DNA of 61,678 nt from Salimicrobium flavidum (GCF_900156645.1 NZ_FTOC01000011.1:1-61678), one strand, 5' to 3'. Counted from the stretch's first letter, positions 17,132 through 25,318 are shown. Notes: generated from the letters alone by a model not told the origin. Numbers and translations: made by a program.

Positions 17132-17398
17132 CTAATAATGGTACCTGCATGCAATGATACTGATTTGATCTTCTTCTACGGTGTAAACTAATCGATGTTC
17201 AATATCAATGCGACGACTATAAAAGCCGGCTAAATTCCCCTTTAATTTTTCCGGCTTGCCAATGCCATCTAAAGCCCCATCCCTATCGATGCTCTTAATC
17301 AGTTGATTAATTCTTTTCAGCATTTTTTTATCTTTGATTTGCCAGTATTGATAGTCCTTAAAAGCATTGTGAGTGAATAAGACATTCAACTTACTCAT
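17132..17398 (-). CDS. yoeB: YoeB-type mRNA interferase toxin
   Basis: This 88-residue RelE-superfamily toxin matches Txe/YoeB throughout: KDYQYWQIKDKKMLKRINQLI, then GKPEKLKGNLAGFYSRRID and EHRLVYTV, ending CRYHY. The ribosome-dependent catalytic residues expected near the end (Glu, Arg, His, Tyr) are present. It cleaves mRNA in the ribosomal A site when free of YefM. Its start overlaps the end of yefM by 8 bp. Length is typical. A strong terminator follows. Confidence 0.93.
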   Translation of the reverse strand: MSKLNVLFTHNAFKDYQYWQIKDKKMLKRINQLIKSIDRDGALDGIGKPEKLKGNLAGFYSRRIDIEHRLVYTVEEDQISIIACRYHY

Positions 17399-17639
17399 CG
17401 ATATCTACGCTGGTGGTTTGTTCCTGATTTAATTGATCCATCGATTCTGAGAGATGTTTGGCGTTGCTCGGATTGTTTAATAGATAGATGGTTTCCAGAT
17501 ATTGATTGTATTCTTCCTCAGAGATGAGTACAGCGTTTTTTTCTTTAGTCGTGATGGTCACCGCTTCTTTATCTTCATTGACTTTATCAATCAATCCTTT
17601 GAAGTTCTTTCTAGCATTTGAATAATTCATAACCGTCAT
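17391..17639 (-). CDS. yefM: YefM-type antitoxin
   Basis: This 82-residue Phd/YefM protein has the conserved N-terminal DNA-binding part (NYSNARKNFKGLIDKVNED, about 5-23) and the ISEEEYNQYLETIYLL segment, followed by an acidic disordered tail that wraps YoeB. It neutralises YoeB and represses the operon. A TGTACA-type palindrome lies 24 bp upstream of the start, as known for YefM operators. ATG 17639 is the first start; a second Met at codon 4 is possible. Confidence 0.92.
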   Translation of the reverse strand: MTVMNYSNARKNFKGLIDKVNEDKEAVTITTKEKNAVLISEEEYNQYLETIYLLNNPSNAKHLSESMDQLNQEQTTSVDIDE

Positions 17640-17662
17640 TATTATCGTCTCCTTTATTATTA

Positions 17663-17682
17663 TTGTACAGCAAAATGTACAA
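17663..17682. promoter_or_regulatory. YefM operator with TGTACA palindromes
   Basis: TTGTACA (17663-17669) and TGTACAA (17676-17682) form a perfect inverted repeat around six bases. The core TGTACA is the known YefM/YoeB recognition sequence of E. coli. Autoregulation is therefore very likely. Confidence 0.8.
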
Positions 17683-17699
17683 TTCGTCTATTTCATTGA

Positions 17700-17881
17700 C
17701 ATCCGGACCTCTTAAGAAGGACATGTTCAGATAGCGGCAATCGTCCCCGGAAATAGGGGCGGGGACTCATCCCTGCCCATTTTCAATGGTCCTGAAGCCA
17801 GGCGTACAAGGAGGCGAGGAAGGACCACCACATTCGTAAATAAGACGCATACCTCTCATACGGAGGCATGCGTCTTTTTTT
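17700..17881 (+). ncRNA. Candidate small RNA opposite the ectD-yefM gap
   Basis: No protein gene covers this stretch. It ends in a strong hairpin (AAGACGCAT 17842-17850 with ATGCGTCTT 17868-17876) followed by seven Ts on the plus strand, although no plus-strand gene precedes it. Upstream GTCCCCG can pair with CGGGGAC, while GGGCGGGGA can instead pair with TCCCTGCCC, giving two mutually exclusive GC-rich hairpins. The hairpin could alternatively be only the ectD terminator, read on the other strand. No known RNA family is recognised. Confidence 0.35.
17842..17881. terminator. Terminator downstream of ectD, strong on the plus strand
   Basis: AAGACGCAT/ATGCGTCTT stem with CCTC/GAGG above it. 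The T run is seven long on the plus strand and only TTATTT on the minus strand, the ectD direction. Confidence 0.7.
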
Positions 17882-17934
17882 AAGGGAAGTGGTCTCCCGA
17901 TTATTCTATATAACCGCTGCGTTGATGCTTCCTG

Positions 17935-18870
17935 TTATTTGGAGGTGGAAGCCTCTTCCTTCAGGGATCCGGATTGTGGCTTAATAGGAGAAGTGTTTTC
18001 CCGGTTAGCCAGAAATTCCGGACGCGGTGCTGTGCCGCTGAACGGTTCCACAAGCTTGTTCTCAACCGAGTTGAATACGAAGAAAACGTTGCTGCGAGGG
18101 TAAGGGGAGATATTCCCGGCAGAGCCGTGCATCGTATTACAGTCGAAAAAGAGAACAGACCCTGCAGGCCCGGTCGCGCGGTCAATCTGTCCGCCGGCCT
18201 GTTCCGTGAGCCATTCCATACTTTCATTATCCGGTACACCGGTCTCCTGTTTTTTCAGTGACTGTTTAAAGTTATCTTCAGGCGTAGTGCCCGGGCAGGA
18301 AACATACCATTTCTGTGAGCCCGGGATGAGCATAAGGGGACCGTTGAACTCATAGTTGTCCGTAAGAATGATAGAGCAGCTGAGCGCCCGCATATTCGGC
18401 ATGCCGTCTTCCATATGCCACGTTTCGAAGTCCGAATGCCAATAAAATTCTTTACCTTTGAAGCCGGGTTTGAAGTTTATCCGGGATTGCATCATGTAGA
18501 CATCGCTACCGAGAATCTGCTGGGCTGCCTTGACGATACGCTCATTTTTCGAAAGCATTTCGAAAAATCCGCTGTCTTTGTGTATCTCGAATACAGAGCG
18601 GACTTCATTGCTGTTCGGCTCCTTAATGACGTCCGGTGCATCACGGTTTTCATTTTCCTTCATCGTTTTACGAAGCTCTTCTTTCATCAGCTGAACTTCC
18701 TCAGCAGTGAAAAGATTCTGTAGCATGATGTAGCCATTCTCATCATAAAAGTTTAAGTCTTTCTCTTCTAAAGGACCGTCGTGTTCGGAACCGCCATGAA
18801 CGACAGGGTCCTTCCGATCCATAATCTCCTTGTGATCTCCTTGCCTGGACGGATACTCATCCATCGCCAT
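17935..18870 (-). CDS. ectD: Ectoine hydroxylase (EctD)
   Basis: This 311-residue Fe(II)/2-oxoglutarate dioxygenase converts ectoine to 5-hydroxyectoine. The EctD signature is complete: FYWHSDFETWHMEDGMP (about 142-158), with iron ligands H145, D147 and H248 and the 2-oxoglutarate arginine near R259. Length is typical. ATG 18870 follows AAGGAGG. The enzyme is cytoplasmic and belongs to the osmotic and heat-stress response of halophiles. ectABC is not in the window, so ectoine itself must be made from elsewhere or taken up. Classification as EctD rather than a generic phytanoyl-CoA dioxygenase is secure from the WHSDFETWH block. Confidence 0.96.
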   Translation of the reverse strand: MAMDEYPSRQGDHKEIMDRKDPVVHGGSEHDGPLEEKDLNFYDENGYIMLQNLFTAEEVQLMKEELRKTMKENENRDAPDVIKEPNSNEVRSVFEIHKDSGFFEMLSKNERIVKAAQQILGSDVYMMQSRINFKPGFKGKEFYWHSDFETWHMEDGMPNMRALSCSIILTDNYEFNGPLMLIPGSQKWYVSCPGTTPEDNFKQSLKKQETGVPDNESMEWLTEQAGGQIDRATGPAGSVLFFDCNTMHGSAGNISPYPRSNVFFVFNSVENKLVEPFSGTAPRPEFLANRENTSPIKPQSGSLKEEASTSK

Positions 18871-19238
18871 ACCTTCATTCCTCCTTTAGTATTTTTCACA
18901 AAAGAGAAAGCCGTACTTCACAGCGCTTTTGTATTGAAAAGTATAAAGTGAGCTTATTTCAGAGAGAAAGCCTTTCATAAAACTTGAGACAGCAAAACCA
19001 AAAGCTCGATGTTTTACTTGAAGCAGGAACAACCCGACTTTTGGCTATTCGGTAAGCAAGTCTTATATAATTGATGCTGGCAGCGCGCATGTACGGAACT
19101 TTCACTCCTGTGTGCTTTTCCTCCTTACTTAGAGGAACCATTTCAAATCTTCCCGCTTATTTGAATTATAAACATTATTTTGCAAAATAGTAAGCTGATA
19201 ATCATCCGACTGCTATTTTACTTAATGACTGACCTTGC
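18871..19238. other. Intergenic region without recognisable gene
   Basis: About 370 bp between ectD and the RDD gene. It contains the ectD promoter region. A minus-strand reading of 60 codons (18959-19141) has no ribosome site and no recognisable family. Nothing else is convincing. Confidence 0.5.
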
Positions 19239-19655
19239 TCATTTATCAATACTTACATATGTACCTCCGACAATATCGTGGATGGCTCTCTTATCTTCCC
19301 GGTAAGCTACCATGAACATACTGATCACGAGCGACAGCCCCAACGTAAGAATAGCAATCATATGGAACCCTACCGCTTCCCGCATAAATGCATCGGAAAT
19401 CGTTACATTAAGGTCGCTTCCGTGTTTCTTCATTCGAATCCTGCGCATCTTCTTCCCTAGTACGTGCCCTTTGCATATTGGCGGAATAAGAATAAGATAA
19501 AACAGATAAAAGAAGTCCCACCCCACAGCATTGCTCCATGTCAATCCGGTTTCTCCTGTGAAGAGATAGGTAACTCCGACTCCTGCAATGACTATGAGGA
19601 TTACATCCAAAAATTTTGCTGAGATTCTGGTTCGAAGCGTGGCCGGATTTTTCAT
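19239..19655 (-). CDS. RDD family membrane protein
   Basis: This 138-residue protein shows the RDD pattern: an Arg-rich start (RTRISAKFLDVILI), a GHVLGKKMRRIRM loop and IHDIVGGTYV at the end. Three predicted helices span the membrane. RDD proteins are poorly characterised; some act in Na+/Li+ or K+/H+ exchange in halophiles, which would suit this host, but this cannot be read from the sequence. It is a single gene with ATG 19655 next to a weak ribosome site. Confidence 0.8.
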   Translation of the reverse strand: MKNPATLRTRISAKFLDVILIVIAGVGVTYLFTGETGLTWSNAVGWDFFYLFYLILIPPICKGHVLGKKMRRIRMKKHGSDLNVTISDAFMREAVGFHMIAILTLGLSLVISMFMVAYREDKRAIHDIVGGTYVSIDK

Positions 19656-19740
19656 ATACTCTCTCCATTTCTATTTACTACTCTGCTCCTATTTTAAAGG
19701 AAACTACGGTTTTCTTCTACTTCGTGTTCCATACAAAAAA

Positions 19741-19763
19741 CCCCTCAGCAAGATGCTGAAAGG
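19741..19763 (-). terminator. Terminator below the small membrane peptide
   Basis: CCCCTCAGCA (19741-19750) pairs with TGCTGAAAGG (19754-19763, two G-T pairs); six As before it become the U-tract on the minus strand. Confidence 0.75.
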
Positions 19764-19781
19764 TCCTCAACGCTTATACTT

Positions 19782-19865
19782 CTATAACGAAAGCAAGGTA
19801 TACAAAGAAACGGCTAAAGCGATTAGACTGATAATCAATGAAATAGTCAGCATGGACTCCTTCAT
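19782..19865 (-). CDS. Possible small single-helix membrane peptide
   Basis: A 27-codon frame encodes a short polar start (MKESM) and an uninterrupted hydrophobic helix (LTISLIISLIALAVSLY). A GTG at 19889 would extend it by eight basic residues. A strong terminator lies just downstream (19741-19763), so it looks like a small independent transcription unit. Size and shape resemble holin-like or type I toxin peptides, but no antisense RNA is evident. The ribosome site is unclear, so translation is uncertain. Confidence 0.35.
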   Translation of the reverse strand: MKESMLTISLIISLIALAVSLYTLLSL

Positions 19866-19922
19866 TATCCTGTGAATTTTTCGCTCCACCTTTACCATCG
19901 ATGATTCAAAAAAGCATCAGTT

Positions 19923-21074
19923 TCACTTGATATAGACGTGTTCCGGGTGCGGGTGACTGAGAAAATCGTGATGCGAAATCGTCCATGCATACGCTCCGGC
20001 ATGAGTGAACACGACGACATCACCGGCACGAAGGCGGTATACATACTCCCCGCGTACGAGCAGATCGTTCGGGGTACACAGCTCCCCTGCAATAACGACT
20101 TCCGTTTCTTCCACTCCGGGGCGTTCAAATGGATACGGCCAGACTTCCCGTGGTTCCACGTAAAACGGATGGCTTATTTTCCACGCTGCCGGCAGTCGCA
20201 GATGATGACTACCTCCCCGCACTACTGCAAAGTTCCTGCCGTGATTTTCTTTGACATCCACCACTTCCGTTATATAATACCCGCATTCCGCGGTCATATA
20301 ACGGCCTGCCTCAAGGATCAGCTCATGACCTTTTGTGTCGATATCCGTTAATCCTATAGCGAAAGCGTCCCAATCGAAAGGGTCGTATGGGTTCCAGTAA
20401 TTGATGCCGAAGCCTCCTCCGAGGTCGATGATGGACGTATCGAGCTCGTAATCGTTTCGCCATTGCAGTGATTTTTCCACCGAAAGCTTCGCAAACGCCA
20501 CATGAGCCTCTGCAGACAGATTGTTCGACATAGCGTGGAAATGGAACCCTCTGATTCCTATGTACGGGGAATCGAGCGCTTCTTCGATGAGTGCCGGAAT
20601 CCGTTTTTCTTCCACGCCGAACTGGGTCGGGACCCCGGACATCTTCAGGCGGCTGTCAGAGACGTTGTCCGCCAGATTGACGCGGAGGAGCACTTCGGCG
20701 GTCGTGTCCATCTCACGGGCGAGATGATCGAGACGCCTCAACTCATGAAAACTTTCCACGTTCAGCATCATCCCGGGCTCCTTCAAGGCACGGCGAAGTT
20801 CTTCTTCCTTTTTCGCCGGTCCCCCGAAAACCCGCGGGCCGCTCCCGGCTTTATCCATTTCCCCCGCGGAGGCGACTTCGAATCCGTCCACGACCGGGGC
20901 TAGGGTCTGGAGTATTTCAGCATCCGGATTCGCTTTTACTGCATAATATAGCCGGCAGTTCTCCGGTAATTTTTCATTCATCGATTCCGCCCGTCGCCTC
21001 AGACCCTTCAGGTCATAGACATACGCACAAATCGGGCTTTCATGACTGTCGATATATTCCCTTACTTCTTTCAT
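19923..21074 (-). CDS. PLP-dependent type III decarboxylase of a siderophore operon
   Basis: This 383-residue alanine-racemase-fold decarboxylase has the PLP lysine in YYAVKANP (K47), HFHAMSNN, DLGGGFGINY for phosphate binding and the catalytic GELCTPND near the end. It resembles the siderophore decarboxylases SbnH (staphyloferrin B) and PvsE (vibrioferrin) rather than LysA. In those pathways it decarboxylates an amino-acid unit joined to citrate. The start overlaps the stop of the upstream synthetase by 4 bp (ATGA), so it is translationally coupled. It is the last gene of the three-gene operon. Confidence 0.82.
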   Translation of the reverse strand: MKEVREYIDSHESPICAYVYDLKGLRRRAESMNEKLPENCRLYYAVKANPDAEILQTLAPVVDGFEVASAGEMDKAGSGPRVFGGPAKKEEELRRALKEPGMMLNVESFHELRRLDHLAREMDTTAEVLLRVNLADNVSDSRLKMSGVPTQFGVEEKRIPALIEEALDSPYIGIRGFHFHAMSNNLSAEAHVAFAKLSVEKSLQWRNDYELDTSIIDLGGGFGINYWNPYDPFDWDAFAIGLTDIDTKGHELILEAGRYMTAECGYYITEVVDVKENHGRNFAVVRGGSHHLRLPAAWKISHPFYVEPREVWPYPFERPGVEETEVVIAGELCTPNDLLVRGEYVYRLRAGDVVVFTHAGAYAWTISHHDFLSHPHPEHVYIK

Positions 21075-22891
21075 CCTTCTTCTCCTTCGTACAGTGGATT
21101 CGATACTTCACTGAACCATTCTTCTTTCTCTCCGTAAAGACGCATTTTCGTAAGCGACTTATGCATTACGGTTTTCTGTTTCAAAAAATCACGGTCGATC
21201 TCCGCTTCTTCCGGTACTTCTTCTCCCATGCGGCTGCACGTCTCCCCGCAGATCTCTTTCACGATCAGCCAAAAATCCTCCTCTTCTGTGCCGGTCTCTT
21301 CGACGAGCTGACGGATGATTTCCCCGATATGATTCTGGAAGACCGAATAATAAAGCTTATGATGCATCGCCGCAACATCTTCGGTCACGGAGACCGATCC
21401 TTCCATGAAATCCGGACGATACCCGCGGGCTTCGAGACGCTGTTTGTAAAAACGGGTCCCGCCCCAGTCACGGAAAAAGAAACGGGTCAGGTGCCCGTTC
21501 CGGAAGACCGGGACGCTGTTTTGCAGATGTCCCTCCAGCGCTACCCCGTATTTGATCATAAGGGTGAGGTACGGAGGGAGGATCGTCCGGGCATATTCCC
21601 GGAAAAAAGCCGGAGCGGCGTCTTCCGGCGACATGTTTTCCGCTACGGCAAATTCCCGGACTCGCCTTTGGAGGACCGTGCCTTTTTTATCCGGGTCGTC
21701 TGCATAAAGCGCCATGCCGGCGATCGCTTCTTCGCCTTCTTCAAGAAACGGGTCGATATCTTCTCTCATCAGCATCGTCAGATTCCTTTTCTTCAACGTA
21801 TCCTCCGAATCGAACGAACCTCCTCCTAGCTCATAGAGGGGGACGAATCCGTCAAAAGATTCCCGGTCGAAAATCGTCTGCAGCAATTCGCTCACCACCG
21901 CTGCATTGCCGGCTGTCTGCGGAGAAATGGAACGCACGGTCGAAGTCATCTGACTGTTGACGGCCAGTTTCAGTGCAGGCCCGCTCCCGGAAGCGGGGAC
22001 GACCGTCCGGAAAGAGGACGTCGCTTTTGCAGGAAGCGATACGTCCTCAAGAAGCAGCACATCTCCTTCCGCAATCTCTCCTTCATAAATCGAGGGGATC
22101 GCATGGAAGTACTGCCATTCGTGAATGGGGACGAGTACGAACTCCTCAGCCTGATACCCCCGGTTAGTCAGCTCCTTTTGCCCTTGTTCAAAAAGGTCCG
22201 GGTAGTAGGTCTGCACCGGCTCCGGTTCATTTGATTTCCACAAACTCTTCCGGACCGCCACGAACCGGACGGGGAACGTATGGCCGAATTCCGGAGAGTA
22301 ACGGAATGCGTCTTTGTAGGACAGACCCAGCTTCGTTTTCGCTCCCGGGTGCAGGTGATGCCCCTCGGTGACCAGCTGTTCGAAAAACAGACTCCCTTTC
22401 TCCTCTCCGATTCCGCTTAAGGAACGGGCTGCATAGGCAAGAGTCAGGTTCGCCGTTCCGTTGTCGAGTTCTTCCTGGAAACGCCCGAGGTTCGGGTACT
22501 CTTCTTTCGAAAACAGCCACCCGGCCAGTTCGGAAGCAGTCTGAACCACGGTTTCACGCTGGTCATCGATTCGGATGATATTACCGTTCGTTTCGATCCG
22601 GTTGAAAGCATAGACCGCGCGTATCGGAATCACAATCGAATACTCCGGAAAACGCAGCACTTTTTGAATGAGCCGGCCATCTTCTGCATGCACATCCTCT
22701 GCTTTTTCGTACAGCCCTTCCCGTAATACGGCGGAGGCCATTTTATGCAGAATGCCGTTTCGGCCGGCAGAGATATAACGGAGGAACTGCGGGGCATAAT
22801 GCGGCTTATCCCGTTCCAGAAAACGGAGGCATTTCTTTTCTTCTTCCATCATTTTGTCAGTAGCCAGAGACTGGATCGGATGGACCATCAT
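21071..22891 (-). CDS. IucA/IucC family (NIS) siderophore synthetase, second gene
   Basis: This protein of about 606 residues is an NRPS-independent siderophore synthetase: the ATP-binding motif HHLHPGAKTKLGLS, HEWQYFHAIPSIY, and the C-terminal FerA/FhuF-like zinc-ribbon part are all visible. Such enzymes adenylate a carboxylate (often citrate) and condense it with an amine or alcohol. I place the start at ATG 22891, nine bases after AAGGAGG, not at the longer frame beginning 22939. The upstream synthetase overlaps by 35 bp. The enzyme type (A, B or C) cannot be fixed by eye. Confidence 0.87.
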   Translation of the reverse strand: MMVHPIQSLATDKMMEEEKKCLRFLERDKPHYAPQFLRYISAGRNGILHKMASAVLREGLYEKAEDVHAEDGRLIQKVLRFPEYSIVIPIRAVYAFNRIETNGNIIRIDDQRETVVQTASELAGWLFSKEEYPNLGRFQEELDNGTANLTLAYAARSLSGIGEEKGSLFFEQLVTEGHHLHPGAKTKLGLSYKDAFRYSPEFGHTFPVRFVAVRKSLWKSNEPEPVQTYYPDLFEQGQKELTNRGYQAEEFVLVPIHEWQYFHAIPSIYEGEIAEGDVLLLEDVSLPAKATSSFRTVVPASGSGPALKLAVNSQMTSTVRSISPQTAGNAAVVSELLQTIFDRESFDGFVPLYELGGGSFDSEDTLKKRNLTMLMREDIDPFLEEGEEAIAGMALYADDPDKKGTVLQRRVREFAVAENMSPEDAAPAFFREYARTILPPYLTLMIKYGVALEGHLQNSVPVFRNGHLTRFFFRDWGGTRFYKQRLEARGYRPDFMEGSVSVTEDVAAMHHKLYYSVFQNHIGEIIRQLVEETGTEEEDFWLIVKEICGETCSRMGEEVPEEAEIDRDFLKQKTVMHKSLTKMRLYGEKEEWFSEVSNPLYEGEEG

Positions 22892-24629
22892 GAGCAAGTT
22901 CCTCCTTTTGGAATGGATTCGGAGCATCGACGAACGCATAATCCGTGAACTGATCGGATAATCTCATCCGTACCAGGGATTTCATGCGACTTCTGTTTTT
23001 TAGCAGTCTTTCCTTATCCCGGCGCGCAGCTTCCGTGTCCATCGATGCGAAACTATCCTCGAGCACCTGACGGACCGCCTGCCACATCCGGTTCTCCGGA
23101 ATGTTGAGTCTGCGGGCGAGGGCGATGATGATTTCTCCGAGATGGTTGTGAAAAGTGGCGTGGGAAAAAATATCCGTCATTTCTTCTTCTCTGTCAGTGA
23201 GAAGGTTCGTCGCTGGATCGATCGGCGCTTCTTCGAAATGACGGTCTAGACGCTCCGGTAAAATGCGTACGCCTCCGCAGTCCCGGAGATCGACGCGATG
23301 CGGGCGCCCTTTTTTGAAAATGATCACCGCATTCTGCAGGTGTGCTTCCATAGCGATGCCGTACTCGCTCATCAGCCTTGTAATGCCGGGTAGAAGAATC
23401 CGGGCGTAGGAGTCGATGAAAGCGACAGCCGCTTCTTCCGTACGTGCTCCCGTGAACTCCTCCGCGAGAAGCTTACCGGTGACCGGGGATTCCGAAATCA
23501 GTGCCGCTGCCGGCATCGCGACTTCGCCTTCCTCCAGGGACGCTTCCGGGTTCTCCCGGAGAATCGCAGCTATATTTTTTTCAAAAAACGAGCGATCCTC
23601 CTGCTGGTCCGGCACGTAGTGAATGCCGGCGATGTCTCCGGAGATGGTCGTCGTCCTGCTTATTCGTTCGTCTTTTTCCAATATTTTTCCGAGAAGCTCG
23701 GCCATGATCGGGCCGTTCTTCGTCGAAGCGGCGGATACCGTACGCACGGCGCTCGTCATCTGTACGTTCAGCGCTGTTTTGATATGAGGCGCACCGTAAA
23801 AGAGAGGTGCCATCGTCCGGAACGACATGAGTGCGGCCGTCGGAATCCGGGCACCCAGCGGAACCATCGTTTTCTCTTGCAACTCCCGGTGGTAGTATTC
23901 CGGCAGTGTGTGCTCCGCCTGCCATGGATGAAGCGGGATGAGGCGATATTCCCTGTCTAAAGAATCGAACTCCTCTTTCACCTCCGGGTAGGAAGTGAGC
24001 AGCGATTCTGTCATGCCGGTACCAAAAGGAGCGGTTTCGGAGGTCTTTTCCTGGGCGACCGCCAGTGGCACAAGGCCGGGAGTTGCTCCCCATTCAGGCG
24101 CATATCGCTTCGCCTCTTCCGGACTCATCGACAATCTCGTCCTAGCCCCCGGGTGTGTCGTGTGCCCGGTGATGATCCACTGTTCAAAAAAGACGAGCGG
24201 GGAGAAGGAGGAGTCTTCTGTTTTTCTCCGGAGGACATACTCCCACGTGTTTTCATCTGGGCGAGGAGCCGGGAGTTCCTGCTTCCGTTTTTCGAACGCT
24301 TCAAGCGCGGAGGCATAGTTCAACGCACTGTTCATCATCTCCCTGACGAACACCTCATTCCGAAAGCCGAGAATCATAAGCAGCTGCTCCATCCGCTCGA
24401 TGACCTGTCTCTCGCCGGAGGACGCGATGTATACTGGAGGGTCCTGGATATCAACGTGCCCGAGTATGTACGTGTGGCTGATCGGGACTTCGACGACGCC
24501 TCCTTTGGGGACATCGATCTCGATCCCCGTGTCTGTTCTGTTATAGGCTACGAGGTTCTCGCGCAGGATGCTTTGCAGTAGCAAACGAAAAATATAACGT
24601 TCCGCTACCTGTTCGTGACTCACACTCAT
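22857..24629 (-). CDS. IucA/IucC family (NIS) siderophore synthetase, first gene
   Basis: This 590-residue NIS synthetase contains GHTTHPGARTRLSMS, the HPWQ motif, the RVDLRDCGGVRILP segment and ATFHNHLGEI. It is the promoter-proximal gene of the operon and differs clearly in sequence from the second synthetase, so the two probably catalyse successive condensations around a dicarboxylate such as citrate. ATG 24629 follows AGGAGATGAAAGT. I see no Fur box in front of it, and no export or uptake gene adjoins the operon. Two synthetases plus a decarboxylase match the enzyme set of vibrioferrin or part of staphyloferrin B, so the product is likely a carboxylate siderophore (inference). Confidence 0.87.
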   Translation of the reverse strand: MSVSHEQVAERYIFRLLLQSILRENLVAYNRTDTGIEIDVPKGGVVEVPISHTYILGHVDIQDPPVYIASSGERQVIERMEQLLMILGFRNEVFVREMMNSALNYASALEAFEKRKQELPAPRPDENTWEYVLRRKTEDSSFSPLVFFEQWIITGHTTHPGARTRLSMSPEEAKRYAPEWGATPGLVPLAVAQEKTSETAPFGTGMTESLLTSYPEVKEEFDSLDREYRLIPLHPWQAEHTLPEYYHRELQEKTMVPLGARIPTAALMSFRTMAPLFYGAPHIKTALNVQMTSAVRTVSAASTKNGPIMAELLGKILEKDERISRTTTISGDIAGIHYVPDQQEDRSFFEKNIAAILRENPEASLEEGEVAMPAAALISESPVTGKLLAEEFTGARTEEAAVAFIDSYARILLPGITRLMSEYGIAMEAHLQNAVIIFKKGRPHRVDLRDCGGVRILPERLDRHFEEAPIDPATNLLTDREEEMTDIFSHATFHNHLGEIIIALARRLNIPENRMWQAVRQVLEDSFASMDTEAARRDKERLLKNRSRMKSLVRMRLSDQFTDYAFVDAPNPFQKEELAHDGPSDPVSGY

Positions 24630-24695
24630 ACTTTCATCTCCTGTCTCTTTCTTCTAACAAAACTATTCCCGAAATACAGATGAAATAACCAAAAA

Positions 24696-24845
24696 GAAAA
24701 GTGGAATCACCCTGTTTAGAAACCTAAGTCATAAGTAAGTCGGTCAGACGAAAGGCGGTCTTCCTTTCTCTTATCCGACTTACTTATGGCTCGGGTTTCT
24801 GGGTGATGCAACTAGACAAGAAAAGTGGAATCACCCTGTTGAAAA
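24696..24845 (-). repeat. REP-like hairpin repeat, family A (one copy plus part)
   Basis: GAAAAGTGGAATCACCCTGTTTAG opens the copy and ACTAGACAAG (24811-24820) ends it; AAGTAAGTCG and CGACTTACTT form the inner arms. A partial second copy begins at 24820 (AAAAGTGGAATCACCCTGTT). Confidence 0.85.
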
Positions 24846-24889
24846 TGGACGAACTTGGCTTCAGCTCCAATTGTAATCCTGAAGCCTTG

Positions 24890-25030
24890 TGCGACATTCA
24901 GAAGAAAAAAGAAACGTGAACGTCGCAGAACTTTTCTTATCGCTCCCTTCAACAGAAGCTGCCTCCGCTGAACAGGTCGAAACGGAAACTAATGCGACAC
25001 TCAGTGAAAGAAATTACACTGAACGTCGCA
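24890..25030. repeat. Two hairpins of the GCGACGTTC family
   Basis: TGCGACATTC (24890-24899) faces GAACGTCGCA (24918-24927). TGCGACACTCAGTG (24993-25006) faces CACTGAACGTCGCA (25017-25030). Same tips as the cluster at 14359-14505. Confidence 0.75.
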
Positions 25031-25058
25031 CAATCCACGTTGTTCGATCCAATCAATC

Positions 25059-25299
25059 GGAACTATCACAGATGAGTGTCCGGGATTATTGCTTTTGCCC
25101 TGAGTTCGGATCGTCTGCAAGCGTCCGACCTCCAGAATCCTTCCATTTGCGAGGAGCTCAGCACTCCTTCACCCATCCCGAGCTCCCCCGTCACATGATA
25201 AATGGGGAGCTCAGCGATCAAATGGACCGCTGACCTCCACATAAAACCCCGAATTCACTCCGCCCCTTCGGAATTATCACAGATTGAGTGTCCGGGATC
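25059..25299 (+). repeat. Direct repeat pair in a gene-free region
   Basis: GGAACTATCACAGATGAGTG (25059-25078) recurs as GGAATTATCACAGATTGAGT (25270-25289), each followed by GTCCGGGAT. The spacing is 211 bp. Between them GAGCTC motifs repeat too. The region from 24630 to 25350 has no protein gene I can support. Confidence 0.7.
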
Positions 25300-25318
25300 G
25301 TTCCCTTTTCATACAGAA

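Noticed and set aside
18959-19141. A 60-codon minus-strand frame between ectD and the RDD gene
   Set aside because: No ribosome site, odd composition and no recognisable family.
19194-19208. TGATAATCATC resembling half of a Fur box near the siderophore operon
   Set aside because: Only half the dyad is present and it is far downstream of the operon, not at its promoter (about 24630).
24889-25233. A 114-codon plus-strand frame in the repeat-rich gap
   Set aside because: It runs through hairpin repeats and has no ribosome site or family likeness.
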